Positions 1-8,771 are shown, numbered from the stretch's first letter. The stretch: DNA of 48,520 nucleotides from an uncultured Pirellulales bacterium (GCA_938015445.1 CALLPE010000015.1:1-48520), one strand, 5' to 3'. The notes: generated from the letters alone by a model not told the origin. Numbers and translations: made by a program.

Positions 1-40
1 AATCGTCTTCTGCCGCACAGGAATCGTCTTCTGCCGCGCA
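1..40 (+). repeat. 21-bp in-frame tandem repeat (about 1.9 copies)
   Basis: Bases 1-19 and 22-40 are the same apart from one base (unit AATCGTCTTCTGCCGC plus a short variable end). In frame they encode the repeated linker SSSAAQE. More copies may lie upstream of the window. Confidence 0.8.
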
Positions 41-1808
41 CCATCCTGTCCCACCGGCGCCACAGTTGCTTATTGGCGGAAGCGAACGTTCGCTAATCGC
101 CGAACGGCGGTTGCTGGAGCTTTTGCGGCGTTGGAGCGACCTGGTTGGCCGGCGGAACCTAGAAGCCCTAGGCGTGGATCCGGCGGTCATGCGGCCCGTG
201 GCGGTCGAGACCATCGATCTGGCCGACAAACAGCAGGTGCGCAAGGCCGTCACCTGGGGGAAGATACTGCCGATGTTGCTGGTATTGTGGGCGATGACGG
301 GAGCCTTCTACCCGGCGGTCGATCTGTGCGCCGGCGAGAAGGAACGCGGCACGCTGGAGACGCTGCTGAGCAGCCCGGCGCAACGTGGCGAAATCGTAAT
401 CGGCAAATTGGCCACCATTATCCTTTTTAGCATGGTGACGGCGGTGTTGAACTTGGCCAGTATGGCGATTACGGGCCTGACGGTTTTGCATCGGATGCCG
501 GGCATGGGACCGCCTCCGGCCACAGCGGCCCTGTGGTTGGCCGCCGCTTTGCTGCCCGTCTCGGCCCTGTTCAGCGCGCTGTGCTTGGCGCTGGCGGCCT
601 TCGCCCGCAGCACCAAAGAAGGTCAGTATTATCTGATGCCGCTGATGCTCATCACTTTGCCGCTGGTGATCCTTCCTTTTTCTCCTGCTTTTGAATTGAA
701 TCTGGGCAGCAGCTTGATTCCGGTGGCGGGTTTGATCCTGCTGCTGCGCAGCGCGATCGAGGGTAACTATTGGCAGGCGATGCAATATCTGGCGCCGGTG
801 ACCGCTGTTACTGGTTTTTGTTGCTACTTGGCCATACGCTGGGCCGTGGCGCAATTCAACAGCGAGACGGTACTGTTCCGGGAAAGCGAACAGATCAGCC
901 TGAGTTTGTGGCTGCGACACCTGCTGCGCAACAAGCGACTCCGTCCCACTGCCGGCATGGCGGTCTTCTTCGCCGTGATGGTGCTGGTAACGCGGTTCTT
1001 CCTCAGTGCGTTACTTCCTCAACCTGCCAGCCCCAAGGCCATGGCGGTGACGACCATGGCCGTGCTGGTGGGGGTAATACTGGCTCCGGCAGTGGCGCTG
1101 GCGCTGTTGCTGACCCGAGATCCGGGCGGCGCGTTGATGATAAGGAAAGCTCGCTTGCCGTGGGTGTTGGCGGCGGCAGCGTTGGCTATCGTGTTGCACC
1201 CGCTTTCCATGGCCACCGTATGGGCGATCAAGCAGCTTTATCCGACCGCGGGCGAACTATCGGTGCGCGCCGAGCAATTGGCGGGATTGATGACCGCGGC
1301 CCCGCTGTGGTTAGCCGTGCTGGCCTTCGCCCTGACGCCAGCAGTGTGCGAGGAACTGGCCTTCCGCGGATTTGTGCTCAGCGGATTCTGGCGTTCTGGG
1401 ACGCGCTGGAGGAGCATCATCTACTCGGCGCTGTTGTTCGGGGTGACACATGCAGTGGTGCAGCAGTCGCTCAACGCGGTGCTGTTAGGAGTGCTGATCG
1501 GCTACATAGCGGTCAAAACCGGCAGTGTATGGCCTGGGATGGCATTTCATGCGGTTCACAATGCCATGAAGCTGGTGGCCGTTTGGCTGCCGGGGGAAGT
1601 CGTAGCCGGCTGGCGGCATTTGGGATGGATGCTCGCCCGCGACGCCCAGGGCGCATATCTCTTCCATTGGCCCAGCGTATTGCTTAGCGGTTTGTTGACG
1701 CTGGTGCTGCTGGGGTATTTTATAATGCTACCCCACAAGGAACCGGCGGAAACACCCGCCCATTACCAGCGGCTGACCGATCCAGTTACTTTGGCTTCGG
1801 CGTCCTGA
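1..1808 (+). CDS. ABC-2 permease fused to CPBP intramembrane protease (5' partial)
   Basis: The frame is open to the window edge (first full codon at base 3), so the N-terminus is missing; the first possible start inside is only a TTG at 66. The visible protein opens with a Ser/Ala linker made of a 7-residue repeat, followed by an ABC-2/NatB-like permease part (about 250-880) with the signature GEKERGTLETLLSSP and several hydrophobic helices. The C-terminal part (about 1130-1740) is a CPBP (Abi) domain: EELAFR (glutamates at 1350-1355), FGVTH (1437-1451) and HAVHN (1548-1562), the three conserved metal and catalytic motifs. It is probably an inner-membrane exporter subunit with an attached protease-like domain. 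The ATPase partner would be expected upstream. Such fusions are known from planctomycetes; the substrate cannot be told. Confidence 0.88.
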   Translation, partial: SSSAAQESSSAAHHPVPPAPQLLIGGSERSLIAERRLLELLRRWSDLVGRRNLEALGVDPAVMRPVAVETIDLADKQQVRKAVTWGKILPMLLVLWAMTGAFYPAVDLCAGEKERGTLETLLSSPAQRGEIVIGKLATIILFSMVTAVLNLASMAITGLTVLHRMPGMGPPPATAALWLAAALLPVSALFSALCLALAAFARSTKEGQYYLMPLMLITLPLVILPFSPAFELNLGSSLIPVAGLILLLRSAIEGNYWQAMQYLAPVTAVTGFCCYLAIRWAVAQFNSETVLFRESEQISLSLWLRHLLRNKRLRPTAGMAVFFAVMVLVTRFFLSALLPQPASPKAMAVTTMAVLVGVILAPAVALALLLTRDPGGALMIRKARLPWVLAAAALAIVLHPLSMATVWAIKQLYPTAGELSVRAEQLAGLMTAAPLWLAVLAFALTPAVCEELAFRGFVLSGFWRSGTRWRSIIYSALLFGVTHAVVQQSLNAVLLGVLIGYIAVKTGSVWPGMAFHAVHNAMKLVAVWLPGEVVAGWRHLGWMLARDAQGAYLFHWPSVLLSGLLTLVLLGYFIMLPHKEPAETPAHYQRLTDPVTLASAS

Positions 1809-2057
1809 TCGTTTATAGTCCCATCAACACAACAGGACCATAGCGCGGGTGCAGACGTTTTTCCTCAGACAGTCGATGGCGCTGATGTTTAATTGGGCGC
1901 ACGTCAGCAGCACAGATACGCGCGCACCGCTAGCACAGAGGCAGGCGAGCCAATACCACAGGCCGGCGCAGATCAATTGCGGAGCACTAGCGCAGATGGG
2001 AATACCGAGTGCGCCTCGGTGCCGTCGCACGTGGAGGGAAGTGCGGAATGCTGCCGG

Positions 2058-2612
2058 TCAGGTGGCTTTGGTCAGTAGCGCGCTGTGGCTGAGTCGGACG
2101 CGGGGGCCTGCGCTGGCGCCGAAGCCAAGCTGTTCCGCGGTAGCCAGCATCTGCCGGAACTCCTGGGCATTGACATGAACGATCGGTTCGACCAGCAGGA
2201 TGGAGCAGCCGGGGCGCAAACACTTGTGCAGTTCGCCAAATAGCCGACGCAGGTCCGCAACCTCGTGCGCGGCGTAGAAGGCCAGCACGAAGTCCACCGG
2301 TTCGTCGATCCCCAGCGAGTCGGGCCGGCAAAGATGTGGGCGAATCTGCTGGATTACTCCTGCTTTTTTTGCCCGACGGGAAAGTACCGCCAGCATCTGC
2401 GGTTGTACATCAACGGCGATGACTGTTCCCTGGGGACCGACGAGCCGGGCCATCGCAATGGAGAAGAACCCCATCCCGCAGCCGAAATCCATGACCGTCA
2501 TTCCCGCACGCAAGTACGGTCCGACAATCTGCTCGGGATTGTGCAGCAGACGGCGGAGCGGGTTGTCGATGAAGTATCCACCCCACCAGGGGCACACATG
2601 AGGCCGGGGCAT
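2058..2612 (-). CDS. class I SAM-dependent methyltransferase
   Basis: A 184-residue protein with a Rossmann methyltransferase core. Motif I is DFGCGMG (residues 42-48), followed by an acidic strand end in AVDVQ (Asp68) and a post-motif segment VDFVLAFYAAHEV. The N-terminus carries PHVCPWWGGYFIDNP, a Cys/Trp-rich lead seen in small UbiE/ArsM-like methyltransferases of uncertain substrate. It is complete, although no clear Shine-Dalgarno precedes the ATG at 2612. It lies 59 bases downstream of ispD on the same strand and is probably cotranscribed with it. The substrate is unknown. Confidence 0.85.
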   Translation of the reverse strand: MPRPHVCPWWGGYFIDNPLRRLLHNPEQIVGPYLRAGMTVMDFGCGMGFFSIAMARLVGPQGTVIAVDVQPQMLAVLSRRAKKAGVIQQIRPHLCRPDSLGIDEPVDFVLAFYAAHEVADLRRLFGELHKCLRPGCSILLVEPIVHVNAQEFRQMLATAEQLGFGASAGPRVRLSHSALLTKAT

Positions 2613-2634
2613 TGGCTTGTGGTTTCTAGGGGTT

Positions 2635-2683
2635 CAGTTTGGTACAGGCTATCGCCACAGTTTGGTACAGGCTATCGCCACAG
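2635..2683. repeat. 23-bp tandem duplication at the 3' end of ispD
   Basis: Two perfect copies of a 23-bp unit (2635-2657 and 2658-2680), plus 3 more matching bases. The unit contains the last codons and TAG stop of ispD, so a second copy of the gene end sits directly behind the true one. Confidence 0.95.
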
Positions 2684-3409
2684 CTCGTCGTCAGCGAAGG
2701 GGTGGATCGGGCCGAGCTTCGGTTTAGGCAAAGCCTTCAGTGCCTGCTCGGCCAGGCGGAGGTCTTCCTTGCTGGTGATTTTTATATTCAGCACCGAGCC
2801 GGGCACAACCGCCACCGGATGCCCCAACCGCTCGACGAGCTGCGCATCGTCCGTGGCTGCCATATCGCCCCGCTGCGCATAAGCCTCCAGGAGCAGATCG
2901 CGGCGGAAGACTTGCGGGGTTTGGGCTTCCCATAATGCCTCGCGGGCGACTGTTTCCTGGATGACGTGCTGCGGGCCGACGCGCTTCAGTGTAGCCGTCA
3001 CAGGGATGGCCAGTATCGCCGCCCCGGTTCGCTGGGCCGCCTGGAAGACTTTGGTGATCCACTCATCTACCAGGCACGGACGCACCGCGTCGTGCACGCA
3101 GACGAAGTCGGCGGTGGATTTTACGCGCGCCAGCCCAGCAGCGACCGAATCGGTCCGTTCGGCCCCGCCATCGACGACCTCCAAGCCCATGATAGTCAGG
3201 TTGGCGGCATACTTGAGCATGAACTGCTCGCGGTCTTCGGGCGAGATAACCAGGATGGTCTGCACCACGTCATCGCGGTTGACAAAGCGCTCGGCAGCGT
3301 GCAGCCATACCGCGCGGCCCGCCAGCGGTGCGAACGGCTTTTTATAATGTTCGTCGCGGAACCGGCTGCTTTTGCCGGCCGCCGGAAGGATCACAGCGAA
3401 CTTCGCCAC
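2672..3409 (-). CDS. ispD: 2-C-methyl-D-erythritol 4-phosphate cytidylyltransferase
   Basis: A 245-residue IspD, third enzyme of the MEP isoprenoid pathway, which joins CTP and methylerythritol phosphate. The N-terminal nucleotide-binding loop reads PAAGKSSRF (residues 9-17), close to the family AAGxGxRF, followed by KKPF. HDAVRP is the family motif, and ATDDAQLVE and the C-terminal IKITSKEDL are typical. Length is normal. The start is GTG (3409) with a GAGGG about 8 bases upstream. The next gene, 59 bases on, is a methyltransferase. Its last codons lie in a 23-bp tandem duplication, which leaves the protein intact. Confidence 0.95.
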   Translation of the reverse strand: MAKFAVILPAAGKSSRFRDEHYKKPFAPLAGRAVWLHAAERFVNRDDVVQTILVISPEDREQFMLKYAANLTIMGLEVVDGGAERTDSVAAGLARVKSTADFVCVHDAVRPCLVDEWITKVFQAAQRTGAAILAIPVTATLKRVGPQHVIQETVAREALWEAQTPQVFRRDLLLEAYAQRGDMAATDDAQLVERLGHPVAVVPGSVLNIKITSKEDLRLAEQALKALPKPKLGPIHPFADDELWR

Positions 3410-3818
3410 CGGAAAGACCCTCGATGGTCAAGCAATTTTCTCCAATCGAATCTTAGGTACCACACAATGCTCTTGTGTAGCATTTCCATGCGGCGCGGTC
3501 GAGAGTCCCCGCAGTGCGTTTCTCCCCGTGGAGTATCCGGTCGGTTTTGGCGCCGCCATGCGGAAAAGACTAACAAGCCAGTGCTAGCAATCTTCGCATC
3601 CCCGGCCTGTTTTGAACGAAGGAAACCGGGCGAAACAAGCTGGCTGAAGGAAACTGAGTGGATAAAAACTGGCAAAAACAAACTATACGAAGCGACGTTT
3701 ACCGTAGTAACTGGATTTGAAAAATATCGATGAGAGACTTGCTGCTCTACTGTGCTAACATACTGGCTGCTTTTTGAAGCAAGTGTGCTTTTGGTTCAGC
3801 CGGAGTGCCGCAGAGCTA

Positions 3819-3846
3819 TTGTAAGTGTGCTGATAATCATTATGAT
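3819..3846 (+). promoter_or_regulatory. sigma70-like promoter upstream of the zinc-ribbon gene
   Basis: TTGTAA (3819-3824), a 16-base spacer and TATGAT (3841-3846). The match is 4/6 and 5/6. It would start transcription near 3853, about 140 bases ahead of the gene at 3995. It overlaps the Fur-like hexamer array. Confidence 0.35.
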
Positions 3847-3849
3847 ACT
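3832..3849. promoter_or_regulatory. Fur-box-like hexamer array
   Basis: GATAAT, CATTAT and GATACT stand side by side, three NATWAT-type hexamers with one mismatch, containing the palindrome ATAATCATTAT. The core is 12 of 13 like the right half of the classical Fur box. It overlaps the -10 of the promoter candidate, as expected of an operator. AT-rich palindromes also arise by chance, so this is tentative. Confidence 0.3.
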
Positions 3850-3994
3850 TCATCGGGGGTAACAGCTCGCCTGCGGCAACGGCGCTACTACGGTATTTAC
3901 TGTTCCGCTGGATAGGGCAAGAGTCAGGAGCCGCTTCAAGGGTGTTGGCGTCCCACAGTGCCAGGCTTGTCATCTATCTTCTGGGGAGTATTCC

Positions 3995-5062
3995 ATGCCC
4001 ATCGAATTCCAATGCAGCAACTGTGGCAAACCGTTGCGCACCGCCGACAACACCGCTGGCAAACTGGCCAAGTGCCCGAAGTGCGGCGCTGTGATGACCA
4101 TCCCCAGCCCGGGCGGAGATGTTGCCGAGCCACCACCGCCGGTTTCGCCGCCGGGTGCGCAGCAGTCTCAACCTGAGTACGATGTTTCTTCCCACCTATC
4201 TTCGCCCGCCGAAAACGCCGGCGGCACAGCCAAAGCCAGCGCTGAGTGGGGGCAAGGCGGCACGAGCGGTGGAGCGTCCAGTGAGCAGCCGGGTGCTGCC
4301 TGGGCCAGCAACGAGGCTTGGGCCGGTCCCGGCGCAGAGACCGCCGACAGCACGCCGGGACGTACCACCGGCGGCCCTGCCACCGGTGGCCCTTCGGGCG
4401 GCGTTGGCAAACCGCCGATGATCGATTTGGGCGACGTTCTTACCAGCGCCTTGAACATCTATAAGGGGCAACTCGGTCTGTGCGTGGCAGCCGTAGCCAT
4501 TGCCTTTGTGGTGGTGATTGTGGCGTTTTTCAGTGTTAACTTCTTTATGGGGTTGATATTCAGGTTTCTGCCTGTGTTTTTGCTTTACGGCATGATGCAA
4601 GGACCGTTGATAATCGTGGTGGTAGCCGTCGTCTTGGCGCAGTGCATGAGGCTGTTCTTGAAGATAGCCCGGGGAGAACCCGCTAGCATCAACGAACTGT
4701 TCTACATCGGCCCAGACACCGGCCGCGTGATACTGACTTACGTAGCCTTCATGTTGATGTGCTATATCGGGTCGCTGTTGTGCATTGTGCCTGGTTGGAT
4801 ACTGATGAGCGTGTTCTTCCCAGTGTTCTTCTTGGCTTTTGACCGCGATGCCTCGGTGGTGGACATTTTCACCGAGGCGATGGCGATGACCGAAGGCAAC
4901 CGCTTGATGATCTTCCTGGTGCTGTTTGTGGCGTGGCTGATCGGTTCGGCGGGCAGCCTGGTTTGCGGCCTCGGAGTGCTGCTTACCATGCCTTTGGCGC
5001 TGATGTGCCAAGCAGTAATGTATCTGCGGCTGACCGGCGGGCGCGTAGCGGTAATGGCCTGA
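3995..5062 (+). CDS. zinc-ribbon multi-pass membrane protein
   Basis: A 355-residue protein in three parts. Residues 1-35 form a small zinc ribbon, with CSNC (Cys7, Cys10) and CPKC (Cys27, Cys30), a lead frequent in planctomycete proteins. Residues 40-140 are a Gly/Ala/Ser/Pro-rich linker. From about residue 145 to the end there are several long hydrophobic segments alternating with loops, resembling uncharacterised membrane proteins of the DUF975 or glycerophosphoryl-diesterase membrane-domain type. The ATG at 3995 has a GGGGAG at 3981-3986, 8 bases ahead. A Fur-like array lies upstream. The function is unknown. Confidence 0.8.
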   Translation: MPIEFQCSNCGKPLRTADNTAGKLAKCPKCGAVMTIPSPGGDVAEPPPPVSPPGAQQSQPEYDVSSHLSSPAENAGGTAKASAEWGQGGTSGGASSEQPGAAWASNEAWAGPGAETADSTPGRTTGGPATGGPSGGVGKPPMIDLGDVLTSALNIYKGQLGLCVAAVAIAFVVVIVAFFSVNFFMGLIFRFLPVFLLYGMMQGPLIIVVVAVVLAQCMRLFLKIARGEPASINELFYIGPDTGRVILTYVAFMLMCYIGSLLCIVPGWILMSVFFPVFFLAFDRDASVVDIFTEAMAMTEGNRLMIFLVLFVAWLIGSAGSLVCGLGVLLTMPLALMCQAVMYLRLTGGRVAVMA

Positions 5063-5096
5063 TGCGTTGTCGCCCGGCAGCAGGTGGGCGCAAGTG

Positions 5097-6464
5097 TTAC
5101 GCGCCGGGCGCCGCTGATTTTCGACTGTAGAGTTCTAGCAGCAACTGCTGATAACCTTCGACGGTGCGCTGGATCGTCGCGTGCCGCAATACGTGCTCGC
5201 GGCCGGCGCGGCCCATCGCTGCTGCCTTCTGTGGGCTGGATAACAGCTCCACGAGCGCTTGGGCTATCTGTGGGGCATTGCCGGGTTCGACCAAGTAGCC
5301 GGTTACGCCATGGGATACCACCTCGGGCACCGAGCCGACGCGCGTGGCGACCACCGGCTTCTGGCAGGCCATGGCTTCCAGCAGACAAAGAGGATTGGCC
5401 TCCATGTGCGAGGTGAGAACCACTACGTCCATCAGGGCCAGCAGCTCGGGCACATCGGTTCTTGTGCCCAGGAATCTGATCGCAGCCGATTGTCGCATCA
5501 CACCCGCCGCGCAACAGCCGCCATAAGGTGTACTGGTCGGCTGGAGATATCCATTTGCGGAGAAAGCATGCTGCCCGACCTCGGAGACCACCAGCACAGA
5601 TTCATCGCCGCTGCGAGTCTCGTGATCATCCGCTGCACTGCCTGGCATGGCGGGCTGTGAGTTATTTGCGCAGCGGTCCGCGCGCACTACCTGAAACCCC
5701 AGCGCGGCGGCCATCGTTTCCAGTTCGGCCCGGCGCGTGCCGTCGCCAACGACGAGCAGTTGCATATCTGGAAGCTGGCGTCGCACCAGTGCTGCGGCTT
5801 GAAAGAGCAGGTCGTGGTTTTTTTCCGGGCGCAACGCGGCCACAATGCCCAGCACCGGCTGGCCAGGCAGGATGCCCACCGATGCCCGCAGCGACTCATC
5901 TGGCGGTATCGGGCGGAAGCGCTCGGCGTCGATGCCATTGGGGATCACGCGTACTTTGTGCTGCGGACAGCCTTCGTGCTCGGCCAGGAAGCGACCATGC
6001 GAGTTGGCCACGGCGATGAAGGCGTCGGTCAACGGCGCGAGCAGCCGGTTGAGCCGTTCGACGCGGTCGGGATACCCCGTCGAGTGCAGCGCCGCACAGA
6101 CCACCGGCACGCCGGCCAGTCGGGCCGCCAGGCGTCCCCAGAACATCTTGTCGCCTGGCCCCACGGTGATCACTGCGTCGATCTGCCGCTGCCGCATCAA
6201 TCGCACCAGGCGGGGCAACACACGCAAGTCGTATTTGTGACGGAGCAAACCGGCATGGGCAGGAATCTGCCTGGAAAGCAGTTCGCCCAACACACCGAGG
6301 CGTTTCAGGCAGCATAGTTCCGGCGCGAAGCGGGCGCGGTCCATGCGGCGGACAATCTCGACCAGCAGTGTTTCGGCGCCCCCGACGGGCATACTGGTCA
6401 AAACGAACATCACCCGCAGCGGACCGCGGTTGTCCAAAGGCAACAGCTTTCGGCGACGAAACAT
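5097..6464 (-). CDS. GT4-family glycosyltransferase with a large insert
   Basis: A 455-residue GT-B fold glycosyltransferase. The N-terminal domain has VLTSMPVGGAETLLVEIVR (residues 21-39), the acceptor-side glycine-rich loop of family GT4. The C-terminal donor domain has PNGID (175-179), LRPEKNHDLLFQAA (211-224) and the nucleotide-sugar motif HMEANPLCLLEAMA (353-366). It probably transfers a sugar in envelope polysaccharide or glycolipid synthesis. Between LGFQVV (255-260) and IRFLGTRTDVPELL (329-342), where relatives have only a few residues, lie about 65 extra residues rich in Ser, Ala, Gly and Asp. No other polysaccharide gene is adjacent except the acetyltransferase transcribed divergently. 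Confidence 0.9.
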   Translation of the reverse strand: MFRRRKLLPLDNRGPLRVMFVLTSMPVGGAETLLVEIVRRMDRARFAPELCCLKRLGVLGELLSRQIPAHAGLLRHKYDLRVLPRLVRLMRQRQIDAVITVGPGDKMFWGRLAARLAGVPVVCAALHSTGYPDRVERLNRLLAPLTDAFIAVANSHGRFLAEHEGCPQHKVRVIPNGIDAERFRPIPPDESLRASVGILPGQPVLGIVAALRPEKNHDLLFQAAALVRRQLPDMQLLVVGDGTRRAELETMAAALGFQVVRADRCANNSQPAMPGSAADDHETRSGDESVLVVSEVGQHAFSANGYLQPTSTPYGGCCAAGVMRQSAAIRFLGTRTDVPELLALMDVVVLTSHMEANPLCLLEAMACQKPVVATRVGSVPEVVSHGVTGYLVEPGNAPQIAQALVELLSSPQKAAAMGRAGREHVLRHATIQRTVEGYQQLLLELYSRKSAAPGA

Positions 6465-6777
6465 CTTTTTGCTGCGCAGGGACTACAAGCACAGCGCAAC
6501 AGCGTCGCCAACAAAGGCGACCGCCGTCGGCCGGTTCCGACAAGTCAAGTATTGCACTGGCTGCTGCTGGGCGGGAAACGAAGCGTGTCTTGTGGCAAGG
6601 GGCCACGTGTGCAGACCAAAGCGGTATGCAGACCAAACAGATTGTATCGAAGGAAACGGTGCCGCCGGTTGTTCAGCCCGTGCCGACTGCTGCGCGGCTT
6701 TACCGCGTCCGAAGGAACTGGGCTGGTGGCAGGGCGCGCTCGGCAATGCCATTGTTTAATTGAAAGGCCAGCAATCA
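6465..6777. other. divergent spacer between glycosyltransferase and acetyltransferase
   Basis: There is no gene here. TGCAGACCAAA occurs twice (near 6609 and 6627). No clear promoter was recognised, although both neighbours must start from here. Confidence 0.5.
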
Positions 6778-8004
6778 ATGAGCAGTTATTCGGTCATCAG
6801 GCTCCAGACGGTCGATGCGCTCCGCCGGTGGCAGTTCGCTTGGGACGATCTGTGGTGGCGCAGCGAAGCAACTTGGCCCACCCTGCGGGCAGAGTTGGTG
6901 GCCCAGTGGGTCGAACGGTTCGCGCCACAGGGCCGATTCGAGGCGCTGGCCGTCGAACACGAAGGAACATGGCTTGCGGCACTGCCACTTGTGCGACACC
7001 GCTATGGCCTGTTGTCGGTAGCATCGGTTCCCAATAATCCCTGGGCGCCCTGCGGGGAATTGCTGTTGGATACTGCTTGCGATGCGCCGGCGGTGATCGA
7101 GGCCCTGTTGGCCACGCTGCGAACCGATGGCGGCCTGCTGTGGCTGGACGGAGTATGCATCCAAGCGGCGCGGTGGCGGCAGGTCGCCCAGCGGTGCCTC
7201 GCTTCCGGCGCGCCGTGCTATGTTCGTCCCGGCGCAGAGGTGGGCTGGCTACAGATCGATGGCGACTGGGAAGGCTACAAGGCCAGCCTGTCGCGGAGCC
7301 ATCGTCAGGCGATGGCCAAGGCGGCTCGGCGGCTAGAAAAGGTCGGTCGAGCACAACTCGACGTGCATTGGGAAATCGCCCCCAACGAGCTGCCACAGCT
7401 ACTGCGTTGCGGTTTCCAGGTAGAAGACCGAAGCTGGAAGGGCGTCGCAGGCAGCTCGGTGCTACGTTCCCCGGGGATGTTCGGCTACTACCTGGCACAA
7501 GCCACACAACTGGCCCTGTGGAGGCAATTGGTGCTGGTTTGGCTGCGGCTGGACGGGCGGCCCATCGCCTTCCTGTACGGGTACTGGGCCAAGAGCGTCC
7601 TGCATGCCTTCAAGATCGGCTACGATCCCCAATACGCCGCATACAGCCCCGGACAATTGCTTTTCTACTATCTGTTGGAGCGAGTGCATTACGAGGGCCA
7701 GTGCCGGGCGGTGGATTTCATGGGGCCGCGCACCGCCGCTATCGAGCGATGGCGCCCGGCAAGCTACGTCACGGGCCGAGTGGCGATCGCTGTCGGTGGC
7801 CTGTCGGCTCGTATGGCTGTTTGGGGCTATCGGCATCTGTGGCCGGCATTTCGCAGACTGCGCGACGTGGCTACACCCAGCAGTTCCTCGCAACAAGCGA
7901 CATACGGTGGCGTATCACAACAGGCGGCCTGTAGCAGTGCATCACCAGAAGCGGCCCCCGACAGCCTATCGCAAGCCGCAGCACCAAGCCGTCAGTCGCA
8001 ATAG
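6778..8004 (+). CDS. GNAT-type acetyltransferase (CelD/FemAB-like)
   Basis: The protein is 408 residues from the ATG at 6778; the frame could begin at a TTG at 6760, but 6778 leads straight into the conserved part and has AAAGG upstream. The C-terminal half resembles the acetyltransferase-6 domain found in CelD/BcsL and FemAB-like proteins: SLSRSHRQAMAKAARRL, then YGYWAKSVLHAFKIGYDP and SPGQLLFYYLLERVH. These proteins acylate polysaccharides or form peptide bonds in envelope polymers. It stands divergent to a GT4 glycosyltransferase, which fits exopolysaccharide decoration. The last 45 residues are low-complexity Ser/Gln/Ala, and a similar CAAGC-rich pattern runs on past the stop. Confidence 0.8.
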   Translation: MSSYSVIRLQTVDALRRWQFAWDDLWWRSEATWPTLRAELVAQWVERFAPQGRFEALAVEHEGTWLAALPLVRHRYGLLSVASVPNNPWAPCGELLLDTACDAPAVIEALLATLRTDGGLLWLDGVCIQAARWRQVAQRCLASGAPCYVRPGAEVGWLQIDGDWEGYKASLSRSHRQAMAKAARRLEKVGRAQLDVHWEIAPNELPQLLRCGFQVEDRSWKGVAGSSVLRSPGMFGYYLAQATQLALWRQLVLVWLRLDGRPIAFLYGYWAKSVLHAFKIGYDPQYAAYSPGQLLFYYLLERVHYEGQCRAVDFMGPRTAAIERWRPASYVTGRVAIAVGGLSARMAVWGYRHLWPAFRRLRDVATPSSSSQQATYGGVSQQAACSSASPEAAPDSLSQAAAPSRQSQ

Positions 8005-8303
8005 GCAGCACCAAGCAGCGCATCGCAAGGGGGGCGGAATACGCGCGCAAGCACGCATTGAGCAGTCTATTCCGCTTGTGCAAGCTGGCGCCCAGCCATC
8101 GGCTAGTGCAAGCCGGCACCCAAGCAGATAAGCCAACACGGGTGGTTCGGTCCTGCGCGGGGATTTCGCTGCGGATGTTTTCGGTGCCTGTTGCGGTCTT
8201 CCTTTCGCACCAGGGGATTTTCCGCTAAACTGGCGCACGTTGTTAGCTGGGGAATGTAAAGGCAGTTAATGGCTACAGTTTACTTGCTTGCGGGAGATCG
8301 AAC
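8005..8303. other. CAAGC-rich low-complexity spacer
   Basis: The first 130 bases continue the imperfect CAAGC/GCACC repeats of the preceding gene's tail. The rest is unremarkable up to the GGGAG ribosome-binding site of the bacterioferritin gene. Confidence 0.5.
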
Positions 8304-8771
8304 ATGAAAGGCGACGCGCGATTAGTGCAGAAGCTCGACCAGTTGCTGGCCGAGGAGCTTACGGCGATCAACCAATACATGGTCCACTCGGAGATGTGCG
8401 CCAACTGGGGGTACGACCGATTGCACGAGGCCGTGGAGAAGCGCGCCATCCAGGAGATGAAACACGCCGAAAAGCTGATCGGCCGCATCCTGTTCCTGGA
8501 AGGCCAACCGACGGTCTCAAAACTCAATCCCATGAAAATCGGCGCGGACGTGCAACGGCAACTCCAGTCCGACTTGGACGCCGAAGTGGATGCCGTGCGC
8601 AGCTACAACGAGGCGATCAAGTTGGCAAGCGAAGTCGGCGATGCTGCCACCCGGGCAATGCTCGAGTCGATCTTGGCCGATGAAGACAACCATGTGGACT
8701 GGCTCGAAGAACAGCTCGATCAGATCGGCCAGATGGGACTGGCCTTTTATCTTTCTACGCAAGCTGGCTGA
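8304..8771 (+). CDS. bfr: bacterioferritin
   Basis: A 155-residue bacterioferritin, forming the 24-mer iron-storage shell. All ferroxidase ligands sit at the standard positions: Glu18, Glu51, His54, Glu94, Glu127 and His130. The haem ligand Met52 is present in IQEMKHAEK, so this is a haem-binding subunit rather than a plain ferritin. It is full length, with a GGGAG ribosome-binding site just ahead of the ATG. No bacterioferritin-associated ferredoxin gene is adjacent. It is probably monocistronic or read together with the URO-D gene 65 bases downstream. Confidence 0.97.
   Translation: MKGDARLVQKLDQLLAEELTAINQYMVHSEMCANWGYDRLHEAVEKRAIQEMKHAEKLIGRILFLEGQPTVSKLNPMKIGADVQRQLQSDLDAEVDAVRSYNEAIKLASEVGDAATRAMLESILADEDNHVDWLEEQLDQIGQMGLAFYLSTQAG

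Larger units (their letters stand above)
3410..3994. other. 585-base spacer between ispD and the zinc-ribbon gene
   Basis: This divergent region has no convincing gene; open frames here are extensions of shadows. The part around 3819-3849 holds a promoter-like pair and an AT-rich hexamer array (listed separately). The rest shows no clear structure. Confidence 0.6.

Noticed and set aside
168..920. 250-residue minus-strand frame opposite the ABC permease
   Set aside because: Gln/Arg/His-rich composition typical of antisense to hydrophobic coding sequence.
1824..2057. Small frames behind the ABC/CPBP gene
   Set aside because: No ribosome-binding site and no similarity; composition matches decayed CGCAGAT-type repeats.
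2966..3733. 255-residue plus-strand frame opposite ispD
   Set aside because: Antisense to ispD for most of its length with no recognisable motif.
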